Positions 1 through 7,465 are shown, numbered from the stretch's first letter. The stretch is DNA of 8,478 bases from JAUWMI01 sp964454265 (GCA_964454265.1 CAYVXD010000159.1:1-8478); one strand, 5' to 3'. A program made the numbers and translations. Notes: generated by a model not told the origin, from the letters alone.

Positions 1-49
1 CGCAAAGTCGCAAAGAGAACAGGAACTTTGCGTTCTTGGCGTCTTTGCG
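1..49. repeat. CGCAAAG-type intergenic inverted repeat, possibly cut by the window edge
   Basis: Bases 1-16 pair with the reverse complement of 34-49 with two mismatches; the outer arms are CGCAAAG (1-7) and CTTTGCG (43-49). A further CTTTGCG lies at 26-32, so the unit is built from repeated CGCAAAG and CGCCAAGAA words on opposite strands. From memory, such CGCAAAG strings are common between genes of several uncultured and planctomycete-related bacteria; I could not check this. No function is implied. It starts at base 1, so more copies may lie outside the window. Confidence 0.7.
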
Positions 50-146
50 AGAGATATAGCATCTGTTATTATTGAGCCCAATTATTAATAGCATTGCACT
101 TTCTTATTCCGAATTTTAAACGTAGTATACGTCGTGCTGTCGTAGT

Positions 147-176
147 TTGACATTTACTTTTATTATGTGCTATCAA
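147..176 (+). promoter_or_regulatory. Candidate sigma70-like promoter of the ABC operon
   Basis: A perfect TTGACA -35 box lies at 147-152. After an 18-bp spacer comes TATCAA at 171-176, preceded by TG at 168-169 in the extended -10 position. The predicted start near 183 would leave an mRNA leader of about 190 nt before the first gene. Just upstream, ACGTA-GTA-TACGT (120-132) is a small perfect inverted repeat that could be an operator. This is motif matching only; the -10 box is imperfect and the host's sigma factors are unknown. Confidence 0.4.
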
Positions 177-226
177 TCATTTCCTGTCCCTGATGTAGCC
201 TCTGGGGCCGATTAACAGTTAAAAAT

Positions 227-243
227 CGCCAAGAATGCCAAGA
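227..243. repeat. Decayed single-arm copy of the CGCAAAG repeat
   Basis: CGCCAAGAATGCCAAG here matches 14 of 16 bases of the reverse complement of 26-41 in the repeat at the left edge (CGCCAAGAACGCAAAG). It has no opposing arm, so it looks like a remnant. It would lie in the untranslated leader of the operon if the promoter at 147-176 is used. Confidence 0.4.
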
Positions 244-340
244 AGTGCTAGTGGAACATCTAATTATATTTTGACTTTTCGGGGCGTGTTCTTTAGGGTA
301 GCGTGTGTTTCGTTCGCAGGATTTTTGCGTCCAATATTGT

Positions 341-385
341 GAGGGGAGAATGATTTTTTTGTTCAACGTGAGAGGATGCGTGTGA
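341..385 (+). promoter_or_regulatory. Strong Shine-Dalgarno and 11-codon leader ORF overlapping the first gene
   Basis: GAGGGGAG (341-348) is the best ribosome-binding site in the window and sits just ahead of an ATG at 350. That ATG opens an 11-codon frame (MIFLFNVRGCV) ending at TGA 383-385. The TGA overlaps a GTG at 382-384 that is in frame with the first large gene, giving a GTGA junction like others in this operon. It could be a leader peptide giving translational coupling, or chance. No attenuator-type codon run is visible. Confidence 0.35.
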
Positions 386-2898
386 AGCTGGTAGATAAAT
401 TTAAGATTGTATGTGCGATTGCGGGGCTGGTGTTCAGTTTCGTGCCTATGGCGCTATACGCTGATCTGCGTGTGACGGCACGAGCAGGGTTTGATGGTTA
501 TTATACGCCGGGCGCGTGGACACCTGTTCATGTTATTGTTGAGAATTTTCCGGATGTGGCGAAGGGCGAGACAGAAGTAGAAGATTTTGAGGGGCGGTTA
601 ACGGTGCGGGCAGACGACAGTGTGCAAGCGCGTATGATATTCGTTCGTGAGGTTAGCATTCCGCGTCACTCGCGCAAGCACTTCTGGCTGTACGCGAAGT
701 TTCCCCGCACCGGTCAGGATCACAAACTCGAGCTTAGCACGCCGCGTGAGAAAGTCGTACTGGAGCAGAAACTCGATCTCACGGCGCTGAAGCCCAATAT
801 GGCGCTGGTGGTGATTGCATCCGCCGGCGGAGACCCGCTTTATCTCCCGACAATTGCTGAAGCACCGTACTATCAGACTGTGGTCATTGCGCCCGGCGAG
901 CTGCCGGACGAGTGGTATGGCTACGACGGCGTGGGCATGGTCGTTATACCACGCTACCAGACGAACATGTTTTCCGCAGAGCAGGAGAAGGCATTGACGC
1001 GCTGGGTGGAAACTGGAGGAGAGCTGTTGGTTCTTGGCGGGATGAATTCGGCGACGTATCGTGGTAGCTTCATTGAGCCTCTTTTGCCAGTGGTGATTCA
1101 CGGGAATAGGCCCATGGAAATACAGGAAGGCCGGTTATGGGCGGTTGAAACGGAATCATCTGCTGCCACTCGAATTCTGGTTGATGATGTAGAGGTACGG
1201 GCGGGCACTGTAGTAAGCGAAGCGGAAGGGACGCCGGTGGCAGTGTATGGCCAGCACGGTCGAGGTGCGATCTGGTACGTCGGGCTGGACTTCCAGAATC
1301 GCGAGATGCTCGACGTTGATGTGGCGAACCTGATCTGGCGTGCGATTCGACCCGTGAAACCGCTGAACGACAAGGCAGCGGATGCGTGGGACGAATTTTT
1401 GCAGAAGGTAGATTTCGGACTTGGCGGGGCCACGCGACTGCCGAATGTCGGTCTGATTGGGCTTATCCTAGTTTTCTACATACTGGCCATCGGACCATTG
1501 AATTATGTCCTCCTGGGCCAGAAAAAGCGTCTGGAATTTGCCTGGATTACCGTGCCAGCTATCGCGATAGTCTTTGCTGCAGGTATATATCTCATGGGGT
1601 ATCTGACAAAAGGCGGCAATCTCATTGTGCGTGAATACAATGTGGTATGGGCGAAGTGCAATTCGCGCTACGCGCTGGTTGATTCGCTGGTCGGCCTGTT
1701 TTCGCCAAAACGAGCAACCTATGCAATCCAAACTCCGGAACGAGCTCAGACGCTGCTGGAGTTCGTGCAGTGGGATACCGCGCTCGGTCGTCGGTCTCGG
1801 GGCCCCTACGCCGGTACTTATAGGCGCAGCGGTTTGGGGTTCATTGGCCCTGAAATAGAAAGCCCAACCGAGGTGATTGAAAAAGGGGCGCGCATGCGGC
1901 TTGAAAACAAACGCATGGAGCAGTGGACCCTTGACTTTTTTGAATCACAGCGCGTGCGTGACCTTGATGGGATGATTGAAGGATCGCTCCTGTGGTCAGG
2001 AAACTCGCTTGTGGGGAATCTGGTTAATCACACGGGCACGGATCTTCACGAAGTTTTTCTGGTTCTTGGTCGTTACGGTTATCCTTTGGGCGACTTCCCG
2101 GTCAATGGAACGCAGCACATTGCGGTTCCCGACGTAGCAGCAGCGGTCAAAGGCAGGAGCGGATTTCAGCGGCTCGAAGTGTTGCTCTCGCATATCCCGA
2201 GTAGCGTCTCGCAGGGTAAGGCGTCAGATCAACAACATCCAGCGCCGCGCATGCTCGATGCAACAGCTCAAACAGTTATGGCAAGCTTGTCAGAAGCTAT
2301 TCCGCTTCGTTCCTTTTCTCTGTGGTCTGGACGTGTTTATCTGATCGCCTTTAGCGCTGATGCTGAAGCCGGGCTCCGCTTGAACAGCCGTATCCATGTC
2401 TGCTCGGAGCACACCATGGTGCTGGCAGAGATACCGGTGCGAGGCGCAGAGGCTGGTTTCGCAGTCCCCTTTGAATGCGCGCTCGTAAAAGTTCTTGCAT
2501 TGGGCGATTCTGGTATGGGGTTTTCTGCGGGGAGATCTCTGGAAATCATGTCTACTAAACTTATCGTATCGGCGCAATTGCCCTTTGCTCCGGATTGGCT
2601 GACGCTCCAGGACCTGAGGGTGCAGAGCGACTTTACATGCGGCATGAACCAGACGCTTGAGTTTTCCGCTTATAATGTGGCAAAATCCCGCTGGGATAGG
2701 CTTTCGCTAGCGACGACAACGCCCTATCAGCTTTCGCCTGCACAGGAGTATGCAAATCCGATCAACGGAACAGTAATTTTTCAAATTTCTTCGCAAGCGC
2801 CACCCGCTACAGGATACGTATATACAACTGCGTCTCAAATTAACACATTCCAGGTTGAGTTTACGGGCCACGCAGCTCTTAAGAAAGCAGAACCATGA
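376..2898 (+). CDS. Membrane-anchored protein with GATase-like domain, ABC-operon accessory protein
   Basis: The 840-residue product is probably an extracytoplasmic accessory subunit of the ABC system encoded next to it; its exact role is unknown. Residues 1-29 read as a signal peptide or N-terminal anchor with an ALYA-DL cleavage-like site. A beta-rich region follows. Residues about 143-222 (VVIASAGG, then VVIP and GGELLVLGG) resemble the class I glutamine-amidotransferase-like fold seen in many membrane proteins beside ABC exporters; I see no clear Cys-His-Glu catalytic set, so it is probably non-enzymatic. Two membrane helices lie at about 357-379 and 390-410 around a conserved-looking GPLNYVLLGQKKR turn. 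The C-terminal 430 residues are beta-rich and not recognised. The stop overlaps the next gene's start (ATGA, 2895-2898). The start is uncertain: ATG 376 has AGAGG directly abutting it, while GTG 382 has the same AGAGG six bases upstream. An in-frame stop at 340 rules out longer forms. Confidence 0.85.
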   Translation: MRVKLVDKFKIVCAIAGLVFSFVPMALYADLRVTARAGFDGYYTPGAWTPVHVIVENFPDVAKGETEVEDFEGRLTVRADDSVQARMIFVREVSIPRHSRKHFWLYAKFPRTGQDHKLELSTPREKVVLEQKLDLTALKPNMALVVIASAGGDPLYLPTIAEAPYYQTVVIAPGELPDEWYGYDGVGMVVIPRYQTNMFSAEQEKALTRWVETGGELLVLGGMNSATYRGSFIEPLLPVVIHGNRPMEIQEGRLWAVETESSAATRILVDDVEVRAGTVVSEAEGTPVAVYGQHGRGAIWYVGLDFQNREMLDVDVANLIWRAIRPVKPLNDKAADAWDEFLQKVDFGLGGATRLPNVGLIGLILVFYILAIGPLNYVLLGQKKRLEFAWITVPAIAIVFAAGIYLMGYLTKGGNLIVREYNVVWAKCNSRYALVDSLVGLFSPKRATYAIQTPERAQTLLEFVQWDTALGRRSRGPYAGTYRRSGLGFIGPEIESPTEVIEKGARMRLENKRMEQWTLDFFESQRVRDLDGMIEGSLLWSGNSLVGNLVNHTGTDLHEVFLVLGRYGYPLGDFPVNGTQHIAVPDVAAAVKGRSGFQRLEVLLSHIPSSVSQGKASDQQHPAPRMLDATAQTVMASLSEAIPLRSFSLWSGRVYLIAFSADAEAGLRLNSRIHVCSEHTMVLAEIPVRGAEAGFAVPFECALVKVLALGDSGMGFSAGRSLEIMSTKLIVSAQLPFAPDWLTLQDLRVQSDFTCGMNQTLEFSAYNVAKSRWDRLSLATTTPYQLSPAQEYANPINGTVIFQISSQAPPATGYVYTTASQINTFQVEFTGHAALKKAEP

Positions 2899-3821
2899 TT
2901 GAGATCCACGGCGTTACCAAGCGATTCAAGCATGTTGTAGCGGTGAAGGAACTGGAGCTTACGGTTCGTGAGGGTGATATTTTTGGCTACATCGGCCCAA
3001 ATGGGGCGGGCAAGACGACAACCATTCGGATTCTGGCGACCCTGCTTCGGCCTGACGAAGGCTATGCAACCATTGGAGGCTATAACATTCTCACGCAGCC
3101 ATTGAAGGTGAAGCGCGTCATCGGCTATATGCCCGACTTTTTTGGCGTGTATGACGATATGAAGGTTTGGGAATACATGGACTTTTTCGCCAGTGCATAC
3201 AAGGTAGAGCGATCGAAGCGCAAGAAGGTCATTGACGACATCCTGGAGCTCACAGATCTGATCGGGAAGCGTGAGGAATACGTGGATGCGCTGTCGCGCG
3301 GCATGAAGCAGCGGCTGTGTCTGGCTAAGACGCTGGTGCATGATCCCCAGGTGCTGTTGCTCGACGAGCCGGCCTCGGGTCTGGACCCCCGGGCTCGCAT
3401 TGAATTCCGTGAACTGCTCAAAGAGCTCCAGCGGATGAACAAAACCATTCTGATCTCGTCGCACATTCTCACGGAACTTTCCGACTTCTGCAATACCATC
3501 GGGATCATCGAGCAGGGGGAATTGTTGTGCAGCGGTGATGTCAATGTAATCATTGATCAGTTGCAAGGGGCACGGGTAGTGGAAGTCAAAGTCAGGGAGG
3601 ATGCAGAGCATGCTGAGGAAGTCCTTGTTCAGCACGCCTCAGTGACCCGGGTGCACAGGGAGGGGAATCAGCTGGTAATAGAGGTGCCGCTTAGCGTTGA
3701 GGACACGTCATTCGTCACTGAACTCCTTGTGAGAAATGGTATCAAAGTGGTCGGTGTGCAAGAGACTGCAGCTGACCTTGAGGACGTCTTTATGAAAATT
3801 ACCAAGGGTGAGGTGCAATGA
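2895..3821 (+). CDS. ABC transporter ATP-binding protein, ABC-2 exporter type
   Basis: This is the cytoplasmic ATPase that would power the permease encoded next. The 308 residues carry Walker A GPNGAGKT (34-41), Walker B VLLLDEP (153-159), D-loop SGLD (161-164) and H-loop His190. The ABC signature reads LSRGMKQ (133-139) rather than LSGGQ, and the Q-loop position after IGYMP holds Asp81 instead of Gln. Residues about 225-308 form the small C-terminal domain typical of ABC-2 ATPases, ending in DLEDVFMKIT. It starts inside the stop of the gene before it and ends in an ATGA overlap with a start at 3818, so it is probably coupled to both neighbours. The sequence alone cannot tell whether the substrate is a drug, lipid, polysaccharide or protein. 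It is the most secure functional call in the window. Confidence 0.97.
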   Translation: MIEIHGVTKRFKHVVAVKELELTVREGDIFGYIGPNGAGKTTTIRILATLLRPDEGYATIGGYNILTQPLKVKRVIGYMPDFFGVYDDMKVWEYMDFFASAYKVERSKRKKVIDDILELTDLIGKREEYVDALSRGMKQRLCLAKTLVHDPQVLLLDEPASGLDPRARIEFRELLKELQRMNKTILISSHILTELSDFCNTIGIIEQGELLCSGDVNVIIDQLQGARVVEVKVREDAEHAEEVLVQHASVTRVHREGNQLVIEVPLSVEDTSFVTELLVRNGIKVVGVQETAADLEDVFMKITKGEVQ

Positions 3822-3871
3822 GGATAGTCTGGCGCCTGAAGATGCAACGATCGGGAAGTAGTTTAATATAG
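3818..3871 (+). pseudogene. Detached 5' end of the permease gene
   Basis: ATG 3818 overlaps the ATPase stop in the ATGA manner used elsewhere in this operon and has GAGG at 3810-3813, four bases upstream. It encodes MRIVWRLKMQRSGSSLI and then meets TAG at 3869. The basic, cytoplasmic-looking start fits the head of an ABC-2 permease, whose body resumes at 4000. The most likely reading is that this is the true permease start and that the sequence between is wrong or inserted. A real disrupted gene is possible. The last residues before the stop may already be past the breakpoint. Confidence 0.45.
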
Positions 3872-3999
3872 GGGAATTGCAGGAGGTCTCAGGAATCAGA
3901 AAGATGGAGCGGAAACCAAATCAAAAAGACAACACAAAACAAGAACACAAACAACAAAAATAGCGCAAAATCCCAAGACTCTTAAACATNNNNNNNNNN
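3872..3999. other. A-rich, T-poor junction sequence ending in a 10-N scaffold gap
   Basis: Bases 3990-3999 are Ns; a run of exactly ten is a common placeholder for a gap of unknown length. The flank at about 3911-3975 is almost free of T and dominated by A and C, unlike any neighbouring coding sequence. In the frame of the start at 3818 it gives polar Lys, Asn, Gln and Thr-rich peptide, not membrane protein. It looks like a poor-quality contig end or a misplaced fragment, not part of the permease. Confidence 0.6.
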
Positions 4000-5439
4000 T
4001 TTGGATTGATGCTCTATGTCGCGCTCATGAGTCTGGTGGCATACTTGGTTCTGTATTTTGCGACCAAGGGTGTGTCTCATGCACAGCCTCAGCAGATGCT
4101 GAGGCGGTTGAGTGAGATCGGGCAGGCACTCTTTTACACCGTGGTGGTCATCCAGGGATTTCTGGTGTTAATTATTGCCCCTATGATCACGTCGGCGATG
4201 ACCACGATGGAAAAGGAGAAAAAGACGTTTGAGTTTTTGCGGGTGACGCCTATAAAAACGGGTTCCTACGTGCTCGGGGGTTTGGTGTCAACACTGCTCT
4301 ATGTGCTACTGGCATTACTCTGCGCTCTGCCTGTCATCAGTATCTCGTTTTTGTACGGAGGGATTGGGCTGGAATATGTGCTGGCGAGTTTCGGTATCCT
4401 GTTAGGGAGTGCGCTAATCCTCTCGTCAGTCGGGTTAGCGATCTCGAGTGCGAAGGAGAAAACGCGCACAGCACAGGGGATGACGGTTGTCATTGTGATG
4501 TTTGTATTTATGTTTGGATTGGGTGGATTGCAATGGCTTTTCCACTCCATAAGCCGGATGAGGGGCACACGGCTTTTTTTTCTCAGTAGGCAGATTCAAT
4601 TTTTCGGCACGTCGGTGCCGACATGGATTTACTGGGCCTGCGTGGTGGGTTTGATCTCGGCATTTGTGCTGATTATTGCGGCACGCAAACTGTATAATAC
4701 CGATGCGCGGGCATTTTCATACCAGCAATTTTTTATATTGTTTCTGATGGCAATGTTTCTCGTGTTGGGGGCCGTCTGGCACGACCTGAGCGAAGGAACC
4801 TTTCTGGCGTTTCTGCTAATTTCTTTTGCTTTACTGTTCGGTGCAGTATTGACATTTTCAGTTGGCCGGATGGAGATTGGTGATGACGTCTGGCGCTTGA
4901 AACGGCGGTATCCGTGGTTGCGCAGAATGGACGAGAGCGTATGGTATCTCCTGGGCCTGCTAGCGGTCTGGGTGATGATCAGCTCTATATGGGCAGGGGC
5001 GGCGCACGCACGGAGCCCGCGTTTCGAACCGATCACTTGCGTGGCACTCTTTTGTGCGCCACTGTTCTTTTTAATCGTGTGCGGCCGACTGATATCAGGA
5101 ATGGTGGCCGCGCGGCGGTTTGGCGTGCGCTTGCTGTTTGGGATCGCAGCCCTGCTTTTTCTCGTGCTTCCCTTGGTAGCAGTTATGGTTCAGGAAGCGA
5201 CTCGAAGCGAAAGCGTCATGCTTGAGGTACTTCGGCAGCTCTCGCCATTTTTTGTTCTTCCTGAGTTAATGGGGGATCGGCTGATGTGGGGATGGGACAG
5301 GTCGCTTATATTTTTTGGCCCCGGGGTATTTACGAGTGCCGTATACTTGATTGCGGGTTTGTCCGTGGCTCTCCTGATGGGCGTCCTTACCAAAGCAAAG
5401 AATGCTAAGCGTGACTTTCATTATGAATTTCCGGTGTGA
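4000..5439 (+). CDS. ABC-2 type permease, 5' end missing at the scaffold gap
   Basis: This is the membrane-spanning partner of the ATPase encoded upstream. The frame is open from the first base after the Ns (F-G-L-M-L-Y), so a start at TTG 4006 or ATG 4009 is probably artificial and the protein is truncated. Counting from 4006 (477 residues), about 12 hydrophobic helices appear near 3-20, 41-61, 86-112, 122-146, 159-179, 206-227, 241-259, 264-286, 312-332, 343-362, 374-395 and 435-460. The cytoplasmic stretch MEKEKKTFEFLRVTPIKTG (68-86) is the E-K-x-x-T-x-E-x-L-x-x-T-P element of ABC-2 permeases, normally placed after the second helix. Family members usually begin with a short basic segment before the first helix, so perhaps 20-40 residues are missing. 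Twelve helices is about twice the six of a standard ABC-2 subunit. The gene ends in a GTGA overlap with the next gene. Confidence 0.88.
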   Translation, partial: FGLMLYVALMSLVAYLVLYFATKGVSHAQPQQMLRRLSEIGQALFYTVVVIQGFLVLIIAPMITSAMTTMEKEKKTFEFLRVTPIKTGSYVLGGLVSTLLYVLLALLCALPVISISFLYGGIGLEYVLASFGILLGSALILSSVGLAISSAKEKTRTAQGMTVVIVMFVFMFGLGGLQWLFHSISRMRGTRLFFLSRQIQFFGTSVPTWIYWACVVGLISAFVLIIAARKLYNTDARAFSYQQFFILFLMAMFLVLGAVWHDLSEGTFLAFLLISFALLFGAVLTFSVGRMEIGDDVWRLKRRYPWLRRMDESVWYLLGLLAVWVMISSIWAGAAHARSPRFEPITCVALFCAPLFFLIVCGRLISGMVAARRFGVRLLFGIAALLFLVLPLVAVMVQEATRSESVMLEVLRQLSPFFVLPELMGDRLMWGWDRSLIFFGPGVFTSAVYLIAGLSVALLMGVLTKAKNAKRDFHYEFPV

Positions 5440-7160
5440 GGAATATGGATCGTCTGGCACATGTGCTTAAACAGGCTCGGTGGCGTCTGAACGCAGTGGC
5501 GCTTGGCGAAGGGATACTAACGGGCGTATTTTTTGGGGCGCTGGTGGCACTGGGAGCAATGCTGGCTGACAGATTTTTCTCCTACAAGATTGATCTGCGT
5601 ATTGTAGGCGCAGTTATTGGAGCTGTCATTGTTCTGAGCGGTGTGGTGCGATTGGTGCGTCAGTGGTGGAGCGAGTTTGAGGCAGCCGCGAAGATTGATT
5701 CGCACTTTGGACTTAAAGAACGGCTAACAACCGCCTATTGGCTTCGGGAGCGAGACGAGCCATTTGCCACAGCCGTTTACAGCGATGCGGTTTTTCACGC
5801 CGAGCGGGTTGATCCCCGACGTGTGGTGCAATTGCGTGTGCCACGGCTGGCGGTTCTGACGCTTATTCCCCTGCTTCTCCTGGGGTGCGCAGCTCTCTTT
5901 ATTCCGCGGATGGACTTACTTCATCGCGAGCGACGGGCTCTGGCAAAGGCCGAGGAGCAGCAAGCAGTACGTCGCGAGGGCGAGAGCTTATCGCGGCTTC
6001 AGGAACAGCTCGACCAGCTCGCTAAGGAACGACAGCTGGTTCACACCCGAAAGGCCGCGGAGGAGCTAAAACGCCTGACACGGGAATTTAGGGAAAAGAC
6101 GCCGAAAGCCAAGCAGGCCATGGCAAGAATCTCTTCTTTGACTGAGCGACTGGAGCGCGAAAAGGAGACCTTGGCCAGAGAACGAGATGGCACTGGGATC
6201 CGCTTGAATACGCAGATGAGGCTCAAGCTGGCTGAAGCGCTGGGTCAAGCTCTTGCGAAAGGTGACCATGCGAAAGCCCTCCAAGCGATGGCAGAGTTAC
6301 AGGAAAAATTGAAAACAGGGGCACTATCGCCAGAGCAGGTGGAGCGGCTCGCAAAAGAACTGGCACAGTTGAGTAAAGCCCTTGCCGACAATCCAAAGCT
6401 TCAGGAGGCATTGCTCAAGGCAAGCCAGGCGCTGGATGCGCAACAGCTCAGCGAGGCGTTGCAGAAGCTTGCGCTAAGCTCAGAGATGCTGGCACAACTG
6501 GAGGCCCTGGCTCAGGATGCAGCAAACCTCGAAGCCCTTCTTGCGGCGCTGGAAGAGGCAAAGCAGCGCATTGGCGAAAGGAGTTTTGATGAGGGCAGAA
6601 TGGCAGGAATGTCTGCTGAGGAGCTAGCGCAGGCCTTGAGAAGTCGTTCTGGTACTTGCCCGGGGTGTGGGTATCAGCTCGGCCCTGGGGCAGGGTCGCG
6701 GTGTCCGATGTGTGGTGCAGCATTGAGCCCAGAAGCCGGGCCGGAGTATGGCGTTGGAACAAGTAGGAGCGAACAAGCGGGCTACGATGCACAACAGGAA
6801 GCGGAGCTGCTCCAGCGGCTTTCCCAGCGAGAATCGAGTTGGGACGAAGAATTCATAAAGAGTTTCGATCCAAAGGAACGAGCGGTGCAGACGTTTGGGG
6901 CGCGCGTTACAAGCCAGATCGGCCCGGGCCATCCGGATGCAAGCATTGATGTTCCGGGTGCCCCACGCCGGGAAGCGCTGTCAGTCGAGGCGCGGGAGGC
7001 GTTTCTCAGCTATCGCGAGACGCAAAAGGATGCGATTTCCAGAGAGCCGATTCCATTAGGCTACAAAGAGTACGTAAAGCGTTACTTCGATTCACTGGAT
7101 GTCGCACAACCTGCCGAGAAGGGCGATACTGAACGTGCTGGCGAACCCGTTAATCCATAG
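5436..7160 (+). CDS. Membrane-anchored coiled-coil protein with C-terminal zinc ribbon (DUF4175-like layout)
   Basis: The 574-residue last gene of the operon has membrane helices at about 21-45, 55-74 and 137-156. Between them is AAAKIDSHFGLKERLTTA (83-100), resembling the D-x-x-x-x-L-x-x-R-x-x-T-A element of DUF4175-like proteins; that family link is from memory. Residues about 160-400 are strongly heptad-like, rich in Glu, Lys, Leu, Ala and Gln, hence a long coiled coil. A zinc ribbon follows, with Cys408-x2-Cys411 and Cys423-x2-Cys426. The C-terminus carries GYKEYVKRYFDSL (542-554), an alpha-helical tail. It may act as a scaffold or sensor for the ABC complex; no enzyme motif is visible. 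GTG 5436 lies in the permease stop (GTGA); ATG 5445 is an alternative start three residues later, with GAGG at 5438-5441 close to it. Confidence 0.75.
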   Translation: MRNMDRLAHVLKQARWRLNAVALGEGILTGVFFGALVALGAMLADRFFSYKIDLRIVGAVIGAVIVLSGVVRLVRQWWSEFEAAAKIDSHFGLKERLTTAYWLRERDEPFATAVYSDAVFHAERVDPRRVVQLRVPRLAVLTLIPLLLLGCAALFIPRMDLLHRERRALAKAEEQQAVRREGESLSRLQEQLDQLAKERQLVHTRKAAEELKRLTREFREKTPKAKQAMARISSLTERLEREKETLARERDGTGIRLNTQMRLKLAEALGQALAKGDHAKALQAMAELQEKLKTGALSPEQVERLAKELAQLSKALADNPKLQEALLKASQALDAQQLSEALQKLALSSEMLAQLEALAQDAANLEALLAALEEAKQRIGERSFDEGRMAGMSAEELAQALRSRSGTCPGCGYQLGPGAGSRCPMCGAALSPEAGPEYGVGTSRSEQAGYDAQQEAELLQRLSQRESSWDEEFIKSFDPKERAVQTFGARVTSQIGPGHPDASIDVPGAPRREALSVEAREAFLSYRETQKDAISREPIPLGYKEYVKRYFDSLDVAQPAEKGDTERAGEPVNP

Positions 7161-7168
7161 GCATCATA

Positions 7169-7190
7169 CGCTTGCAAGCGGCTTTTATCG
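7169..7190 (+). terminator. Weak candidate terminator after the operon
   Basis: CGCTTGCAAGCG (7169-7180) is a perfect 12-bp palindrome eight bases after the last stop, followed by GGCTTTTATCG. As RNA it gives only a 4-bp stem with a 4-base loop and a short T run, so termination would be weak. A protein-binding palindrome or chance are alternatives. Nothing better is visible downstream of the operon. Confidence 0.2.
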
Positions 7191-7390
7191 AATTTCGCAT
7201 CAATAAAGGAATGTCCTATGCCCCTTAAGGCCTGATTTTAACCCGATCGCTGAACTTTCGTGGTGTCCTAATCTGATTTGTTGTGTTCTGTTTGTTTTTT
7301 GCAGGGCTGTTATATTTAGCGCCCTTCCTAATACTTTTGCCTGGCCAAAATGCTGCAGAATTGCTTTACTTCATTGCAATGTTGGTTTTT

Positions 7391-7465
7391 GTAGGGGCGA
7401 TCCGCCGCGGCGGGCCGCCCATGGGCGGGGTAACCCCGCCTGAGGCGGGTAAACCCCGCCCCTAC
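7391..7465. repeat. Nested-palindrome element with GTAGGGGCG termini (REP/MITE-like)
   Basis: The ends are perfect 9-bp inverted repeats, GTAGGGGCG (7391-7399) and CGCCCCTAC (7457-7465). Inside are further perfect palindromes: CCGCCCATGGGCGG (7415-7428), GGCGGGGT-A-ACCCCGCC (7424-7440) and CCGCCT-G-AGGCGG (7436-7448), which overlap and offer alternative foldings. GTAGGGGCG-ended palindromes are, from memory, widespread intergenic repeats in many bacterial genomes. It codes for nothing and its base composition contrasts sharply with the AT-rich flanks. Confidence 0.7.

Noticed and set aside
163..366. 67-codon minus-strand ORF upstream of the operon
   Set aside because: The peptide crosses the relic repeat, has low-complexity composition, no ribosome-binding site and no recognisable domain; it also lies opposite the probable leader of the operon.
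598..1101. 167-codon minus-strand ORF
   Set aside because: Antisense to the GATase-like region of the first gene, with a Cys/His/Arg-rich composition typical of shadow frames.
376..2898. Active glutamine amidotransferase
   Set aside because: The fold-like motifs are present, but no Cys nucleophile in a G-x-C-x-G elbow and no His-Glu pair can be seen in residues 143-222.
2835..3635. 266-codon minus-strand ORF
   Set aside because: It lies entirely antisense to the unmistakable ABC ATPase and the end of the preceding gene, and shows no domain; a shadow of biased codon use.
3872..3989. Permease N-terminus by frameshift
   Set aside because: All three forward frames give polar Lys, Gln, Asn and Thr-rich peptide or stops; none resembles the basic start and first helix expected.
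7169..7190. Strong intrinsic terminator
   Set aside because: The palindrome gives only a 4-bp stem once a loop is allowed and the T tract is short, so it is kept only as a low-confidence feature.
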